Source of the DNA: Ananas comosus
Lineage: Eukaryota; Streptophyta; Magnoliopsida; Poales; Bromeliaceae
Reading direction: 5' to 3'
Length of the DNA: 64,000 nt
Assembly: GCF_001540865.1 (NCBI RefSeq)
Contig: NC_033630.1
Span: forward strand, 8,140,284-8,204,283
This document shows, piece by piece, positions 22,497-35,432 of the stretch; the first letter of the stretch is position 1; each line of letters begins with the position of its first letter. Made by a program: the position numbers and the translations under genes. Below the pieces are notes generated by a model. The model saw only the letters and a program-made list of their open reading frames with translations. It ran no database searches and had not been told where the DNA came from.

Positions 22497-23752
22497 ATGC
22501 CGATCACTCGCTTCCAATCTGCCGCAGCAGATAATGCGGCAAACTTGGAGGAGGTCGAGACCTCCGCTACCTCCGGATCTGGCGAGGTCCAGGAGTTGAG
22601 GAGCCAGCTTGCGGCCCTCACCGACCTAGTAACTCAGCAGGCGGAGGCAGCTCGATAGCAGACTGAGGCGGCGCGCCGGCAGGAGGCGCGGATAAAGAGC
22701 CTGGAGGACCTTCTTCTGCAGTAGGCGATAGCTTCCAGGGAGACCCAGGCCCCTACACTGCCAGAACCAGTTGTGGACGTCGCGCCGAGAACGCCGTCCC
22801 CCGCGCCTAGTTTGTCGCGTGTAGCGCCCGTGGCCGCGCCTCAGAAGGAGGCTTTGGCGGCGCCACCTGTTCAAACGCCCCCGATTGGAGCTATTTTCCC
22901 CATGTTGGTCGAGGAAGCGGAGCGGGACCGACTGATGGAGCGCCTCAACGAGTTCAGGAGGTGCGGTCTCCGGATCTTCGACGGCGAGAAGGTCGACTAC
23001 TGGATCGTTGAAAAGTAGTTGATGCATATGGAGAAGCTCTTCCGCGACACCTTCGTGGAGGAGAGAGATCGAGTTTGGCTCGCCACACACCATTTGGACG
23101 GCGAGGGCTACCGCTGGTGGTTGGATCTCCAGGAGAACCCCAGCACTGATTTGGCGGCTATCTCGTGGAAAAAGTTCAAGGAGCTTCTGTTGGCGCACTA
23201 CTTCCCGACCAGGGTCAAGAGGAAGATGGAGCAAGACTTGCGCAACTTGCGCCAGGGAGACAGGACAGTAGCCGAGTACGAGCGGGAGTTTTCTCGGCTT
23301 CTACACTACGTGCCTTTCGTCGTGTGGGACGACGAGGACAAGGCCCGCATCTTCGAGCGAGGGTTGCGACCGTCGATCTTCCGGTTTGTGCAATTCTCTA
23401 ACCTCCAAACCTACCGAGAGGTGGTGGATCGCGCGCTCATCTTGAAGAGCGGCGCGGCTGATGTCCAGGAGCGGCGAGAGGCTATGGACAAGGGTAAGGC
23501 CAAGAGGCCTACGGCTGAGGGTGCGAGCCAGACGCACTCTAGGAGGCCGCCGAAGCACCCTAGGAGCCAGCAGTGTGGGCGCCGCTCGGCAGCGCCACGA
23601 GGAGGACCTGATCGACGCCGACCCCCCCAGTGTGTGATCTGCGGTGGTCCTCACATTCCACCGCAGTGTCCGCGGCCGGAAGGCAGGTGCTTCCAGTGTG
23701 GCCAGGAGGGCCACTTCCGGACTGAGTGCCCGAGGGGTTCGTCACCGGCACC
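22497..23752 (+). pseudogene. Element E gag, broken
   Basis: Starts at ATG 22497 (MPITRFQSAAADN), after a 340-bp leader. A coiled-coil-like N-terminus is followed by a proline/alanine-rich linker, the gag core from about 22900 (VEEAERDRLMERLNEFRR, EERDRVWLATHHLDGEGYRWW, EYEREFSRLLHYV) and a CCHC knuckle (CFQCGQEGHFRTEC at about 23691-23730). In-frame stops lie near 22657 and 22723 (CAG to TAG) and at 23016-23018 (TGG to TAG). The Copia-like LTR at 23753 separates it from protease, which resumes at 29759. Element B's gag is close in sequence. Confidence 0.85.
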
Positions 23753-24579
23753 TGAAAGTTTTGGGGTAATCCAAGGATCTATCTAGATTGTATCCAACAC
23801 CTAGAGGGGGGGAAATAGGTGTAACGGTCAAAAACCACAAATCTCAATGCAATAAAAGTAAATGAGGAAAATAAAAATCGCACCGAGATTTACGTGGAAA
23901 ACTCCAATTAGGAGTAAAAAACCACGGGACCAACACGCGATAACAATCCACTAAGAATAAAAGATTACAAGGTGATTTACCAAATCCACGGACTCAAACC
24001 TCTCTTTTATCTTCTCCGGATCTCGCGCACACCAATGGCTTGTCCACGCCCCACGTCCGAATCCACGAAACGTCCCACTTAGAATTGCCACGAAGCGCCT
24101 TGATCAACGCGCGAATCCACGACGCGGCCCACGGTCGAATCCACAACGACACTCCGTCCGGAGCAAGAATACCAAGATTGACGATGATTATTGCTTAGAC
24201 AATCATTAAAGAACCATAGAAGATGTTTGCTAAGCAATGCCTGATCAATTCTCCATGAAGAACAAGAAATTAGGGTTCAAGAATTGATTCTAATAGAAAC
24301 TTGTTGTTTAAGAGGAGAAAAGATATGCACCCAACATTTCTAGGGTTTCAAAACAATATTCTATATCTTCATTCTCTTTTAGAAACACCCCTAAATCTTA
24401 TTTATAGGTTTAGAAGACTTTGAAACAGACTAGGATTGCAAAAACTCATATTTAAAAACTGACGTCATTCTCAGGTCCGGTCCTCCCGAGGAGACCGGTC
24501 CTTGGAGAGGTCCTCCAAGTGAAAATCGGTCCTTCGCTGCGTAGCTTGAGAAAACATGCGTACGGGGACCGTTCTCAAG

Positions 24580-25944
24580 ATAAGGCCAAAGAGGCCTACG
24601 GCTGAGGTGGCGAGCCAGACGCACTCTAGGAGGCCGCCAAGCACCCTAGGAGCAAGCAGTGCTGGCGCGGCTCGGCACACCACGAGGACGCATGATCGAC
24701 GCGACCCCCCAATGTGTGATCTGCGGTGGCCTCACATTCCACGCAGTGTCCGCGCGGGAAGGCAGGTGCTTCCAATGTGGCGATGAGAGGGCCACTTCAG
24801 GACTGAGTGCCCGAGGGGTTCGTGCACGCAGCCTGAAAGTTTTGGGGTAACCAAGAATCTATCTAATTGTATCCAACACCTAGAGGGGGGGAATAGGTGT
24901 AACGGTCAAAACCACAATTCTCAATGCAATAAAAGTAAAATGAGGAAATAAAAAATCACACCGAGATTTACGTGGAAAATCCAATTAGGAGTAAAAAACC
25001 ACGGACAACACGCGATAACAATCCACTAAGAATAAAAAGATTACAAGGTGGATTTAACCAATCCACGGACTCAAACTTCTCTTTTATCTTCTCCGGATCT
25101 CGCGCACAGCCAATGGCTTGTCCATCCGCCACGTCCGAATCACGAACGCGGACGTCCCAGAATCCATGAAAGTCCACACTTCGAATCCACGAAGCCTTAT
25201 CACGCCGAATCCAACGCGCCCACTCGAATCCACCAAGCACACTCCGTCTGGAGCAGGAATACCAAGATTGACGATGATTTATTGCGTTAGACAATCATTA
25301 AAGAACCATAGAAGATTTGCTAAGCAATACCGGATCAATTCTCCATGAAGAGACAAGAAATTAGGGTTTCAAGAATTGATCCAATAGAAACTTGTTGTTT
25401 AAGAGGAGAAAGAATGCACCCAACAAGTTCTAGGTTTCAAACAATATTCTAATATCTTCATTCTCTTTTAAAAACACGCCTACATCTTATTTTATAGGTT
25501 TTAGAAAGACTTTGAAACAGACTAGGATTGCAAAAACCCAATTTTAAAAAACTGACGTCGTTCTCAGGGTCCGGTCCTCCGAGAGACGGTCCTTGGGGAC
25601 GCGGTCCTCCAAGTTGAAAGATCCGTCCTCGCTGCGTAGCTGAGAAACATCGTAGCGGGGACTCGGTTCTCAGTAAGCGGGAAGAGGCTACGCGAGGGTG
25701 CGGAGGCCAAGAGGGAGGCTGCTGAGGGGGAGCAGGGGCCGCCGAAGCACCCTGGGAGCCAGCAGTGTGGGCGCGGCTCGGCAGCACCACGAGAGACCTG
25801 ATCGACGCCGACCCCAATGTGTGATCTGGCGTGCGTGGTCCTCACATTCCACCGCAGTGTCCGCGGCGGAAGGACGAGGTGCTTCCAATTGTGCCAGGAG
25901 GGCCACTTCCGGCTGAAGTGGGCCAGAGGTTCGTCACCGCGCAC
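24580..25944 (+). repeat. Extra tandem units of gag knuckle plus Copia-like LTR front, indel-rich
   Basis: Two further copies of a roughly 1.1 kb unit, each a zinc-knuckle gag piece followed by the Copia-like LTR front. The gag pieces are 24580-24833 and about 25682-25944. Both copies leave the LTR at the same point (after GTTCTCA) and re-enter gag at the same point. They differ from the first copy mainly by scattered one-base losses and gains. A true tandem duplication or a long-read gap fill both fit; the error style favours the latter. Confidence 0.6.
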
Positions 25945-27073
25945 TGAAAGTTTTGGGGTAACCCAAGGATTATCTAAATTGTATCCAACACCAAGAGGGG
26001 GGGAAATAGGGTAAGACGGTGCAAAAACCACAAGTCTCAATGCAATAAAAGTAAATGAGGAAAATAAAAAATCAAGCCGAGATTTACGTGAAAAACTCAA
26101 TTAGGAGTAAAAAACGCACGGACCACACGCGATAACAATCCACTAAGAATAAAAGATTACAAGGGTGATTTACCAAATCCACGGACTTCAAACCTCTCTT
26201 TTATCTTCTCGGATCTCGCGCACACCAATGGCTTGTCCACGCCCCACGTCCGAATCCACGAACGCACGTCCTGAATCAAACGAAACGTCCAACATTCGGA
26301 ATCCACGAAGCCTTGATCACGCCGAATCCATGACGCCCACTCGAATCCACAAACACACTCCGTCCGGAGCAAGAAATACCCAAGATTGACGATGATTTAT
26401 TGCTTAGACAATCATTAAAAGAACTATAGAAGATGTTGCTAAGGCAATAGCCGGATCAATTCTCCATGAAGAACAAGAAATTAGGGTTTCAAGAATTGAA
26501 TCCAATAGAAACTTGTTGTTAAGAGGAGAAAGAATGCACGCCAACAAGTTTCTAAGTTTCAAAACAATATTACTATCTTCAATTCTCTTTTAGAAACACC
26601 CCTACATCTTATTTATAGGTTTAGAAGACTTTGAAACAGACTAGGATTGCAAAAATCAATTTTAAAAACTGACGTCGTTCTCAGGTCCGGTCCTCCGAGA
26701 GACCGTCCTTGGGACCGGTCTTCCAAGTGAAACCGGTCCTCTCGCTGCGTAGCTGAGAAACATGCGTACGGGGACCGTGTTCTCAATTCAGAGACCGGTC
26801 CCTCTTGCGCAACAAGATAAACCACTTACGGGAACCGGTCCTCAGACCAGAGACCGGTCTCCCAAAAACTTCTATGCAGAGAAGCTTGATGGGCCCGGTC
26901 CTTCTGATCAAGGACCGGTCCCTGAGCCCTGAGATTTTTAGAAAAGTCCAGTTTGATCAACAAAACACAATCTAAGCCTTCTAAACACTTTTAAACATTT
27001 ATAAATCATCATCAATGGTATTTAAACTACGAGCATTGTGCATTCATGTTTTGAGTCTTCGAGTCTTCGATCT

Positions 27074-29676
27074 TGTAATACACTGAATTTTTGCAAATTG
27101 CGAAATTCGAGTGTGAGGAATGATATATGGAACTATTCTACATGTTCTAAAAGTTAGAACAAGTTTTTGGATAAGTTAGAGGATGATTGGAATGCTAAAA
27201 GTGAGAAAGTGCTTTGAACTGGTGAAAATCAGCATTTTCTGCTTGTTGTACTGGTACAGCCTTACCTTGTACCGGTACAAGCTGGCAGATTCGTGGCAGC
27301 AAGGCTAGTTTGGTAATTTCACACTTGATCCCTACCTATTTGATCCCAGGCACGACTCTGGGAGCTCAGTAAAGTGTGCTGGAGCTCAGGAGTGTTTTTC
27401 TTCCGCCTTCTTCTCTCTCTCTCTCTAGGTTTTCTCTCTCTACAAAATTCGCCGATTTCGCTCGTTTTCGTCGCAACGTTGTTTCCGCTGTTTGCGCGTC
27501 TTCCTGAGCCCTTGTGGACGTGTGAGGGAGTGTTTTGGACGGGTTTCGCAGCCCTGGATCAGCAGGTCACTGGTTGGAAGCTTGAGAAGGTAATCGACTC
27601 ACTTTTGCTGTTATCGACGTTCTATTCGTCGATTTGAGTAGCAATTTCGGTTTTTGCTTCTTTGCTGTGTTAGGCTGAGGTTTCAGCAATTAAATATGAG
27701 TTATTTAGCTGTGAATGAACCTCCTTAGACCAGGGATAAGCTACTTTCAAGCTTATTAGAAATGTTTGCTATTTATGAAGCTATTTCGGACTTTACGCGA
27801 GTTATCCGATCAAATGATGCAGTTTGGAAATTGCTTCTTTCGCAGCAGGTCTTCGAGCTTCGTTGAGCTGAACGTGTACCTTTTGAGCTGTTAGAAGGTG
27901 TTCTAACCTAAGGTAAGCAAGAATTTCAGTTAGGAAGCTGAAATTGCAAGATTCCGATTAAAGTTGCTATTTATATGAAATTTGATGCCATTTCAATTTG
28001 TTCGGCAGCGAGAGTGCGATCGAGCCTGGATCATCATTAGTTTTGACTGTGAAGAGCTCTTGGAGACTTATCTTGAGGTATTACACGAGTCCAAAACAGG
28101 GAATTAAACTTCTACTTGCTTTAAGTGCAAATGGAACCGAAATTGGACATTTCGGTTATAGTATTGACTCACTTCTGTACCTTATTTCCAACACATTGGG
28201 CTTCGTTGAGCCGATTTTGGATTTCTTTTGGAGCTTAGTACGAGGTGGGTTTGAGACCTAACCAGAGCAAGTGAAGCTCCCCTATGTTCTATATGTATGG
28301 AATTTGAGATAGTTGCGGCGACATTGGCACAATATGGTTGTTGGAACTTCTTTGCACAAACATTGAATAGAACCTCTATGAAGTAGAGAGAATTCATGCA
28401 TAATTGTACTTAGGTTTTATTTTAGTTTAAGTTGAATAACTAATGGACTTGATAATTATGCTGTTGTAAAGTAGAGAACAATGATATTCTCGTGACTTTA
28501 TCGATTAATAAGTATGAGAACAATGACATGCCATATGACTATGTTGATAGTGCCATGATAGTAGAAAGACTCTAATGCCATATATGAACTAGCATTACTC
28601 TTACATGTTTGTTATCTAGTGGATACTAGTCGTTATCAATATTGGCTATATGAAATCCCGATCAAAGGATCGAGAGCAAGAATATTGTGAGTAATTGTAA
28701 TAGCCGAGACATGTTGGACTTTGCTTGCTTGCCATCGTGCTCATTCGCAATGCTTGTGAGGGTCGCTCCCTGCAAGCCGGCACTCCGGAGTTGCCCTACG
28801 CGACAGTTGCTCGCCCGTGCGGGATTGGGTGCCGAATGTGGATTGCCGTGGGGAGTGTATACTACCACGGGGCCATTAGGCGCAGCGCAAACTTGGACTA
28901 CCTTTGGTAGTTCCTGTGAATAATAGGACAGTAATGAATGCTTATTAATTGAAGTGTACAGTAGTCACTTACATGTTCGTGCTTATATTCATATCTATAT
29001 TCATGATTATAGAGATTGCCATATCCCTATTATGCAAATGATTCATTACTGTAGAAAGCTATTACATGTTATTACATGTTGTTTACATGCATATTAATTG
29101 CTTAGCAATGGAAAGGTATGCTCACTATCTGTTAGCATTGCATACTTATATATCATGCAGTTACTGCTCTTCTTTATTTCAGTACATCATGAGCCTAGTG
29201 GTGTAATTCGCCGAGGCTGGCGGCTTACCCACTGGGAACTATTGTTTATAGTTCTCACGCCCTTTTGGTGGTTGTTTTTATAGAGCCATCCGCAGGAGAG
29301 GCTAGGGATCGTGGCAAGGGAGTCGCGTCTAGCTAGACTTTGCTAGGAGCATGCTAGTCGATCACCTTGCTACTCGGGCTACGGCCGAGGGTGATGTCCC
29401 TTTGTATAGAGAAACCACCATTGTACCTATTTTTGTATACCCGTGATGTATATTTACTGTTGTGATACTTGCTCTTTAGTCGAGATTTTGAGTTGGTACA
29501 CTCTTTGTTCTTTTGTTGATGTATATCGACTTGTACATTGCTCTGATATCGGGATAGGACTCTCTTTGTTTTACTTCCTATCGATTTGCTTTCTTCGTAG
29601 ACGCCTTATATACTGCAGGTGTATGGCGGGTCTGTGCACGTGCCGGATATGCTTCCGCTGGTACCCGGGCGTGACA
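27074..29676 (+). mobile_element. Solo gypsy LTR with TSD GATCT
   Basis: A 2603-bp LTR from TGTAATACACTG to CCCGGGCGTGACA, flanked by perfect GATCT copies (27069-27073 and 29677-29681). It lies in the Copia-like LTR and has no internal region. It carries GTACCGGTAC near 27270, a CT-rich block near 27410-27440, the TCGCT-loop hairpin (28753-28776) and the tRNA-like GCTCTGATATC (29540-29550). Its first bases match the element D type start but the body is diverged, so it is a separate subfamily. Confidence 0.9.
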
Positions 29677-29758
29677 GATCTTCATCTCTTCTTCTTCAAA
29701 CTTTCAAGACTCCGACTAACTTCACGAAATATGCCAACATAAAATCCGTAACAGCACC

Positions 29759-31341
29759 GTCACCGGCTCTACCAGCCGCTAGCCACGGGACTCCGTCAAC
29801 ACAGTACCAGCCTGGGCGGCCACCCATCCAGTGCCAGAGCAAGGGTTCTCGACAGGCCCTGAGTAGGCGTATGTATGCCGCTCAGACCGAGGAGGCAGCA
29901 GCAGCCGAGGATGTGGTTGCAGGTATCATTTTACTTGATGGCATTAGAGTTCGTGCTTTATTTGATACCAGTGCATCGCATTCATTTATAGATCGGCTGT
30001 TTGCCGAGTTGCATGGCATCCCTTTGGTTTCTTTGTTGCATCCGGGACATGTTGTAGTACCCGACCACACTCTGGATATTAGAGAGTGTTGCCCTAGTTG
30101 CCCTGTTCGGGTAGGAGATTGGATCATGCCCGTGGATTTGTTAGCTCTGCGCAAGCTAGGGGACTTCGATGTGGTCTTAGGCATGGATTGGTTAACCAAA
30201 TATTATGCCACGATAGATTGCAAGAATCGCACGGTTATTTTTAGAGAACCGGGACAGGCTGAGATTGTGTTTAGAGGATGCCGGAGTTCGCTTTTTGCGA
30301 TGTCGATCAGCTCGTCTCGAGCTAGGCAGCTGATCAGCCGAGGATGTGTAGCCTACTTGGCTAGTGTTGTGTTGAGGGCCGAGGATGACACCCCCAGGAT
30401 TGAGGATATTTCGGTGGTACGGGAGTTTCAAGACGTGTTCCCAGTGAGCTACTGGGTATGCCACCCGATAGGGAGATCGAGTTTGTGGTAGATCTCGTTC
30501 CTGGGACTACTCCAATCTCGAAGGCACCCTATAGGATGGCACCGGTGGAGCTAAGGGAGCTGAGGGCACAGCTACAGGATCTGTTGGACAAGGGCTTCAT
30601 TCGACCGAGCGTGTCACCGTGGGGAGCGCCAGTTCTGTTCGTCAAGAAGAAGGACGGATCACTTCGCCTATGTGTGGACTATTGTGAACTTAATAAAGTC
30701 ACGATCAAGAATAAGTATTCGTTGCCGAGGATCGACGACTTGTTTGATCAGCTTCAAGGATCGTGTGTGTATTCCAAGATCGACTTGCAGTCGGAATACC
30801 ACCAATTAAAGATCAAACCTAAGGATGTATCGAAGACGGCTTTTAGAACACGGTATGGACACTATGAGTTCACAGTTATGCCATTCGGGCTTACTAATGC
30901 TCCGGCAGCTTTTATGGATTTGATAAACCGTATTTTTAAGCCTTATCTAGACAGGTTCGTTGTGGTGTTCATCGACGACATTTTAGTTTATTCCTGAAGT
31001 GATGCAGATCATGAGGAACATTTGAGAATTGTGCTCCAAGTACTTCGGGAAAAGGATCTTTATGCTAAGCTGAAAAAGTATGAATTTTGGCTTCGAGAGA
31101 TAGCTTTTTTTGGACATTTGATTTCAGGATCGAGTATAGCTGTGGATCCTAAGAAAATTGAAGCAATCAAGGATTGGCCGAGACCGACGAGCGCCACGGA
31201 GATACGGAGCTTCCTTGGATTGGCCGGGTACTACCGGAGATTTGTTGAGGGGTTCGCTAAGCTATCTACTCCCCTCAAGAGACTCACGCATAAAGGTGTT
31301 AAGTTAATCTGGAATGATGCGTGTGAGAGAAGCTTCCAAGA
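29759..31341 (+). pseudogene. Element E protease and RT, broken
   Basis: Continues element E after the Copia-like LTR. The protease site reads LFDTSASHSF at about 29960, so the usual DTG triad is DTS, a probably inactivating change. Protease runs to about 30440, where the frame shifts near 30450. RT follows at 30458-30997 with the intact active-site segment FIDDILVYS, then TGA at 30995-30997, the same codon as in element D. RT resumes at 31022 and reaches 31341, where element F interrupts it. Confidence 0.85.
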
Positions 31342-32193
31342 TGTCACGCCCCGCCCCGAAACCACTACCAATTTGCACGGTTCGACCGCGGCGGCGGGCC
31401 GCCGAACGGACAGCACCTCCCCTGTCCGCCCAAGGTTCAACACAGGAATGTGTACAAGAATTTACCCAGGAAATTAAATTCTAAGCATACACATTAAAGA
31501 GGGCACAAACAGTGCCAACAATACAGAAAGCAAGTGATCCACAAGATATAACTAGTGAAATAAAGATAGTACTTTACTAACTATTACATTAGTTCCAACC
31601 TTCTCATTTACATCATTATCTTTAAATGATTACATTCTTCATCCAAAATACATATCTCTCCAAATCCTCACCTACAATGATCTCTCTCAATACATAGGTG
31701 TGCTAATGCAAAAAGAAAAGCTACTATACTACCACGGTCTTACTGGTCGGGCGTGACGCCCTTGTCGCGGTCCTCTCTCTGCAGCCCTGAATCTACCACT
31801 GGAAATAGAGTCGGGTGAGAACTATCTTCCATAGTTCCCAGTGGGCTCGGCCGCCGACTCTGCCGATCTCCCCACTAGGTCCAAGTGGGCACAATCAACA
31901 ACAGATAGATAGATAGATAGATATGTATCTGAAAGCTGTAAATGAAATAGTAGGGAAACTATGCTACTATGCCCATAATCATGAATATGAATGCATGCAT
32001 AATATAATAAAGGTTTGCTACCATGCTAACAAATTCGATCTATGTTCGAATAGCAATGTTCACTGACATTATTTAACCTTTACTCTTTCCATTTACCCAA
32101 TCTGTGGTGAGGCCCTAGGGCTCGCCTATAACTCACCTTTTAATCCCAAAGTGGGGAGGGAGCTCCAAGTGCACCCAAGCCCGGGACCGTCTG

Positions 32194-32441
32194 CGGACCT
32201 CCATGTGGTCCGGACCTCCAAGTGGTCCTAGTGGCGCGACACTCCAGAGTACTCGACGACCATCCCCTCCATGTGGGGATTGGATGGCTATACCATCCCA
32301 AACGCAGACTGTGAGCTAGATCTATCCTCTCCAAGTGAGGATACACTATCACTAGGGTCAACAACCCAATCCAATCCTCTCCAAGTGAGGAAGCACTATA
32401 ACTAGGGTCCGCAACCCAATCAAATCCTCTCCAAGTGAGGA
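32194..32441 (-). repeat. Array of six hairpins with constant loop, element F 3' LTR
   Basis: In plus-strand bases the stems are CGGACC/GGTCCG (32194-32212), GGACC/GGTCC (32212-32228), ATCCCC/GGGGAT (32262-32280), TATCCTC/GAGGATA (32323-32343) and TCCTC/GAGGA (32375-32391 and 32425-32441). Every loop is TCCAAGT or TCCATGT, that is AC[A/T]TGGA in the element's sense. Stems change on both arms together. A weaker seventh copy is near 32158-32176. The other LTR repeats the array at 42677-42924, where one change turns a pair into G-T rather than breaking it. I know of no described function. Confidence 0.7.
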
Positions 32442-32806
32442 AGCTCTAACTAGAGTCAACATCTCTCGCGGGATCATTTGTTCCCGACATTCATGCAATG
32501 CTATTTAGCTTGTCTAAATTCATTGTTCACAAGGCATTTTCTAAGGGATCCACCTATCCCTAGGTTCCCAAACCTCTAGTGTCATATACACTACATTAAT
32601 GCCACTCGTCATCTTCAATGTTTGGATACCACTCATATGTTCTTTAACATTAACAAAACTTTCTATGTCATCAACACCCCCATCGGGTTCATCTCTACCT
32701 CTAGCATCATAGGATCCACGTTCCGACCCAATCCTCACCTATCTAAGTTACCAAGCGTTCCAAGTACACTAGGTTATCATTTAGAAAGCATAAGGAATGG
32801 TGCTAC

Positions 32807-35432
32807 TGTAACATACCGAACTTCTATAATTATGAAGTTATGGTGTATGTTAGCTTGGAAAGCCGTTAGAATGGTTACGGTGATGTTCGGAAGCATTCGG
32901 TTGCTTCAATGCGCGTAGGGCACGAAAACGGAACCCGAAAGTCTATGTTGGATCATGGACTAAATTTAGTAAGGGCATGGATGAAAGGATGATGAAAACA
33001 TGTTCGAAAACATGTTTGGAGAGTCTCGATTCGATTTGAAACGAATCGGAGGTCAAACGAGCGAAAAAACGGACCCGACGGCTGAAAATGCTGAAAATTT
33101 GGCTAAGTCTGGAATGCTGATTTTCTGGCCTTTCGGGGACCGGTCTCTCACTGCCTAGGACCGGTCCCAGCACCCGAAAATGCCCAGTTTGGGATGGGGC
33201 AATGTGTTAAACATAGAGGGTTGTGGGGGGTTAAGTGCAAATGTGTGTGTATGGGTTTATATGTTGGAGAGATGAGGTTTAGCCCTCATTTCTCTCCCTC
33301 CAACCCAACATGAGAGCTCTTTCTCTCACTAGATTTCCCTCTCTCTCTCCTTGGGATGGCTCCAATGGTGGAGATTGGTGGAGAAAAGCTTGGTTGGTGA
33401 TGAAGAAACCCTCTCATGGCAACCTAGCTTGGATCTAAGATAAGTATTCTAGGATTTGAGGGTTTTATGGTTTTGATGTTAGGGTTTGGTGTTTCCTTCT
33501 AGATCTAGCTTCTAGGAGATGTCATGGTGAGGTTATTCATGGAGTTCTATGGTCTAGGGACCTATTTGGGAAAGATGATAAACCATAGGGGTTAGAAAAT
33601 GGGGTTTTGTAATTATGAGGTCTAATCTTGGGATTGATCTCCTTCTAACCTAATTGGTAGGTCAACGAATGCGAGGGAAGCGACAGTTCGTCGATTCGTC
33701 GAGCCGGTACAAAGATATTGAAGAAACAAGCTAAATTGGTACAGATGGCCGCAGCTCGCGGCGTTGGTGTCTAAAAATCGTGAAAATGGAATCGGGGCTT
33801 CTCGGCATTCCTACAAGGTGGGGGGTGCTATCCGGAAACACCGGATCTCTTTCTATGTCTATGTCGCTTCTTTGAGCATATTGATAATGTTGTATTCATG
33901 CATATAGGTAATGAGATAAATGTTGATTGTATCAATTATCTGCTTATGAACATTGCAAATATATATTGTAGAACCGTGAGAACGAGAAAATGAACAACTC
34001 TATCTATATGTATGTGAAAGTGAGAAAAGACTTGATCCATAGTAAATAAAGGCGACATTGACTCTAGTGACATGATTGGCACCGAGAACATATTGTGCTA
34101 GATAAGGTAAAACCTTAAAGCATTGTGAAATATTGACTATCCCATTAGTGGACATTATGGCTTAGTAAAGTGACATATATGATTAGGTAAAGACCTATCA
34201 TCGGTATTGTGGTATCATGGTTAAAGTTGTAAAGACCATTCTACGCATTGTGACCATTGTGGCTTAGTAAAGTGACATACATTATTAGGTAAAGACCTAT
34301 CATCGATATTGTGGCATCATGGTTAAAAGAAATGACTAAACAAGATTTAGCTTATTGTTGCATCAGGACCATTGTAATATTGGGAAATGGTAGTATATGC
34401 ATGAATAGGTAAAGACCTTTCATCGGCATTGTGGCATTGAGACAGGTTTGGCTATACCTCCTCAAATTGAGGAGGGGATCATACTCACATGTATTGGTTC
34501 CGGCTTGTGGGAGGTCGCTCCTCCACAGGCGGTGTACTCCGGAGTGATGAAAACACCACGGGTCGACATGCCTGGCGAAGATCCTTCGGGTGGTAGTGCC
34601 TTGTGCCTCCCTCGTTAGATGGATATGTGGACTGTGAGTTGGGATAAACCAGGAGCACCCCATGTTGATTGGGTAAAAGCCAAAGGAAAGTGTGTGGACT
34701 GTGAGTTGGGGTAAACCAGGAGCACCCCGAGTTGACCATAAAAAAGTGAAAAGGACATGCATGCATAATCATCATGTGTTTGAATATGAATCTGTGATTT
34801 GCTTTCTTGTAGGCATTGTATTAGAAGTGCATTAGTTGGTTTGTTATCCTTCCTTATTGAAATACATATGCCTGAAATAGACCTAGTGGGCGAATCGGCG
34901 CAGTCGGTGGCCGAACCCACTGGGAACTTCTTCTAGTTCTTATCCCACTAACCATGCACGTTCTAGCGCGAGCGGGGCGATCGGGGCTCGTGGCGTGGTT
35001 ATCGTGCTCTAGGTAGTGTACTACCTTTATGTATATAGAGGCACCCTTGTATATTTCATCTATTATGTCGATGAATGTAAAATGTAAAATGTAAATGTAA
35101 TAAAATCATGTGAGAGGTGAAAATGTATTAAGTTCATTTGAGAGATGAAATTGTAAATTGAGATGAATGAATGTAAAGAAATGTATGAGCTTTGTATTTG
35201 ATTGAAAATGATCAAGATACAATGTATAAAAATGTAATAGTTAGATTGCTCTCACTTATGTTTGGTTGTTGCTTGCCCTCGTGCAAGCCGTGTATACTTG
35301 CATTCATTATGTTTGAATTGCTATTGTTATACATGTATTGGTGGAGCCTTGGGTGGACAGGGGAGGTGCTGTCCGTTCGGCGTCTGTCATGTGCTCGAAT
35401 CCGATCAAATTGGCGGAGCTCGGGGCGTGACA
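32807..35432 (+). mobile_element. Solo gypsy LTR with TSD GCTAC
   Basis: A 2626-bp plus-strand LTR from TGTAACATACCG to GGGGCGTGACA, with perfect GCTAC flanks (32802-32806 and 35433-35437). Element F's other LTR at 43287 reads through the empty site (GGTGCTACTATGC), confirming insertion. It holds ACCGGT near 33140, a stem CCTCCTC/GAGGAGG at 34457-34475, a TCGCT-loop hairpin at 34504-34529, and three TAGGT-AAAG-ACCT[A/T] hairpins between 34187 and 34415. Confidence 0.93.

Larger units (their letters stand above)
23753..29753 (+). mobile_element. Copia-like solo LTR, expanded by repeat units and a nested LTR
   Basis: Starts TGAAAGTTTTGGGG and ends ATCCGTAACA, with a perfect TSD GCACC at 23748-23752 and 29754-29758; element E's gag-protease resumes in register beyond it. 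No polyprotein is present, so it is a solo LTR. The ACACCTAGAGGGGGGG block recalls SIRE-type Copia LTRs, from memory and unconfirmed. The front part occurs three times (from 23753, 24834 and 25945) with pieces of element E gag in between, and a gypsy solo LTR sits at 27074-29676. Removing both leaves a plausible 1.2 kb LTR. Confidence 0.7.

Noticed and set aside
31902..31922. GATA microsatellite as a regulatory array
   Set aside because: Simple slippage repeat that differs in length between the two element F LTRs (compare about 42392-42408).
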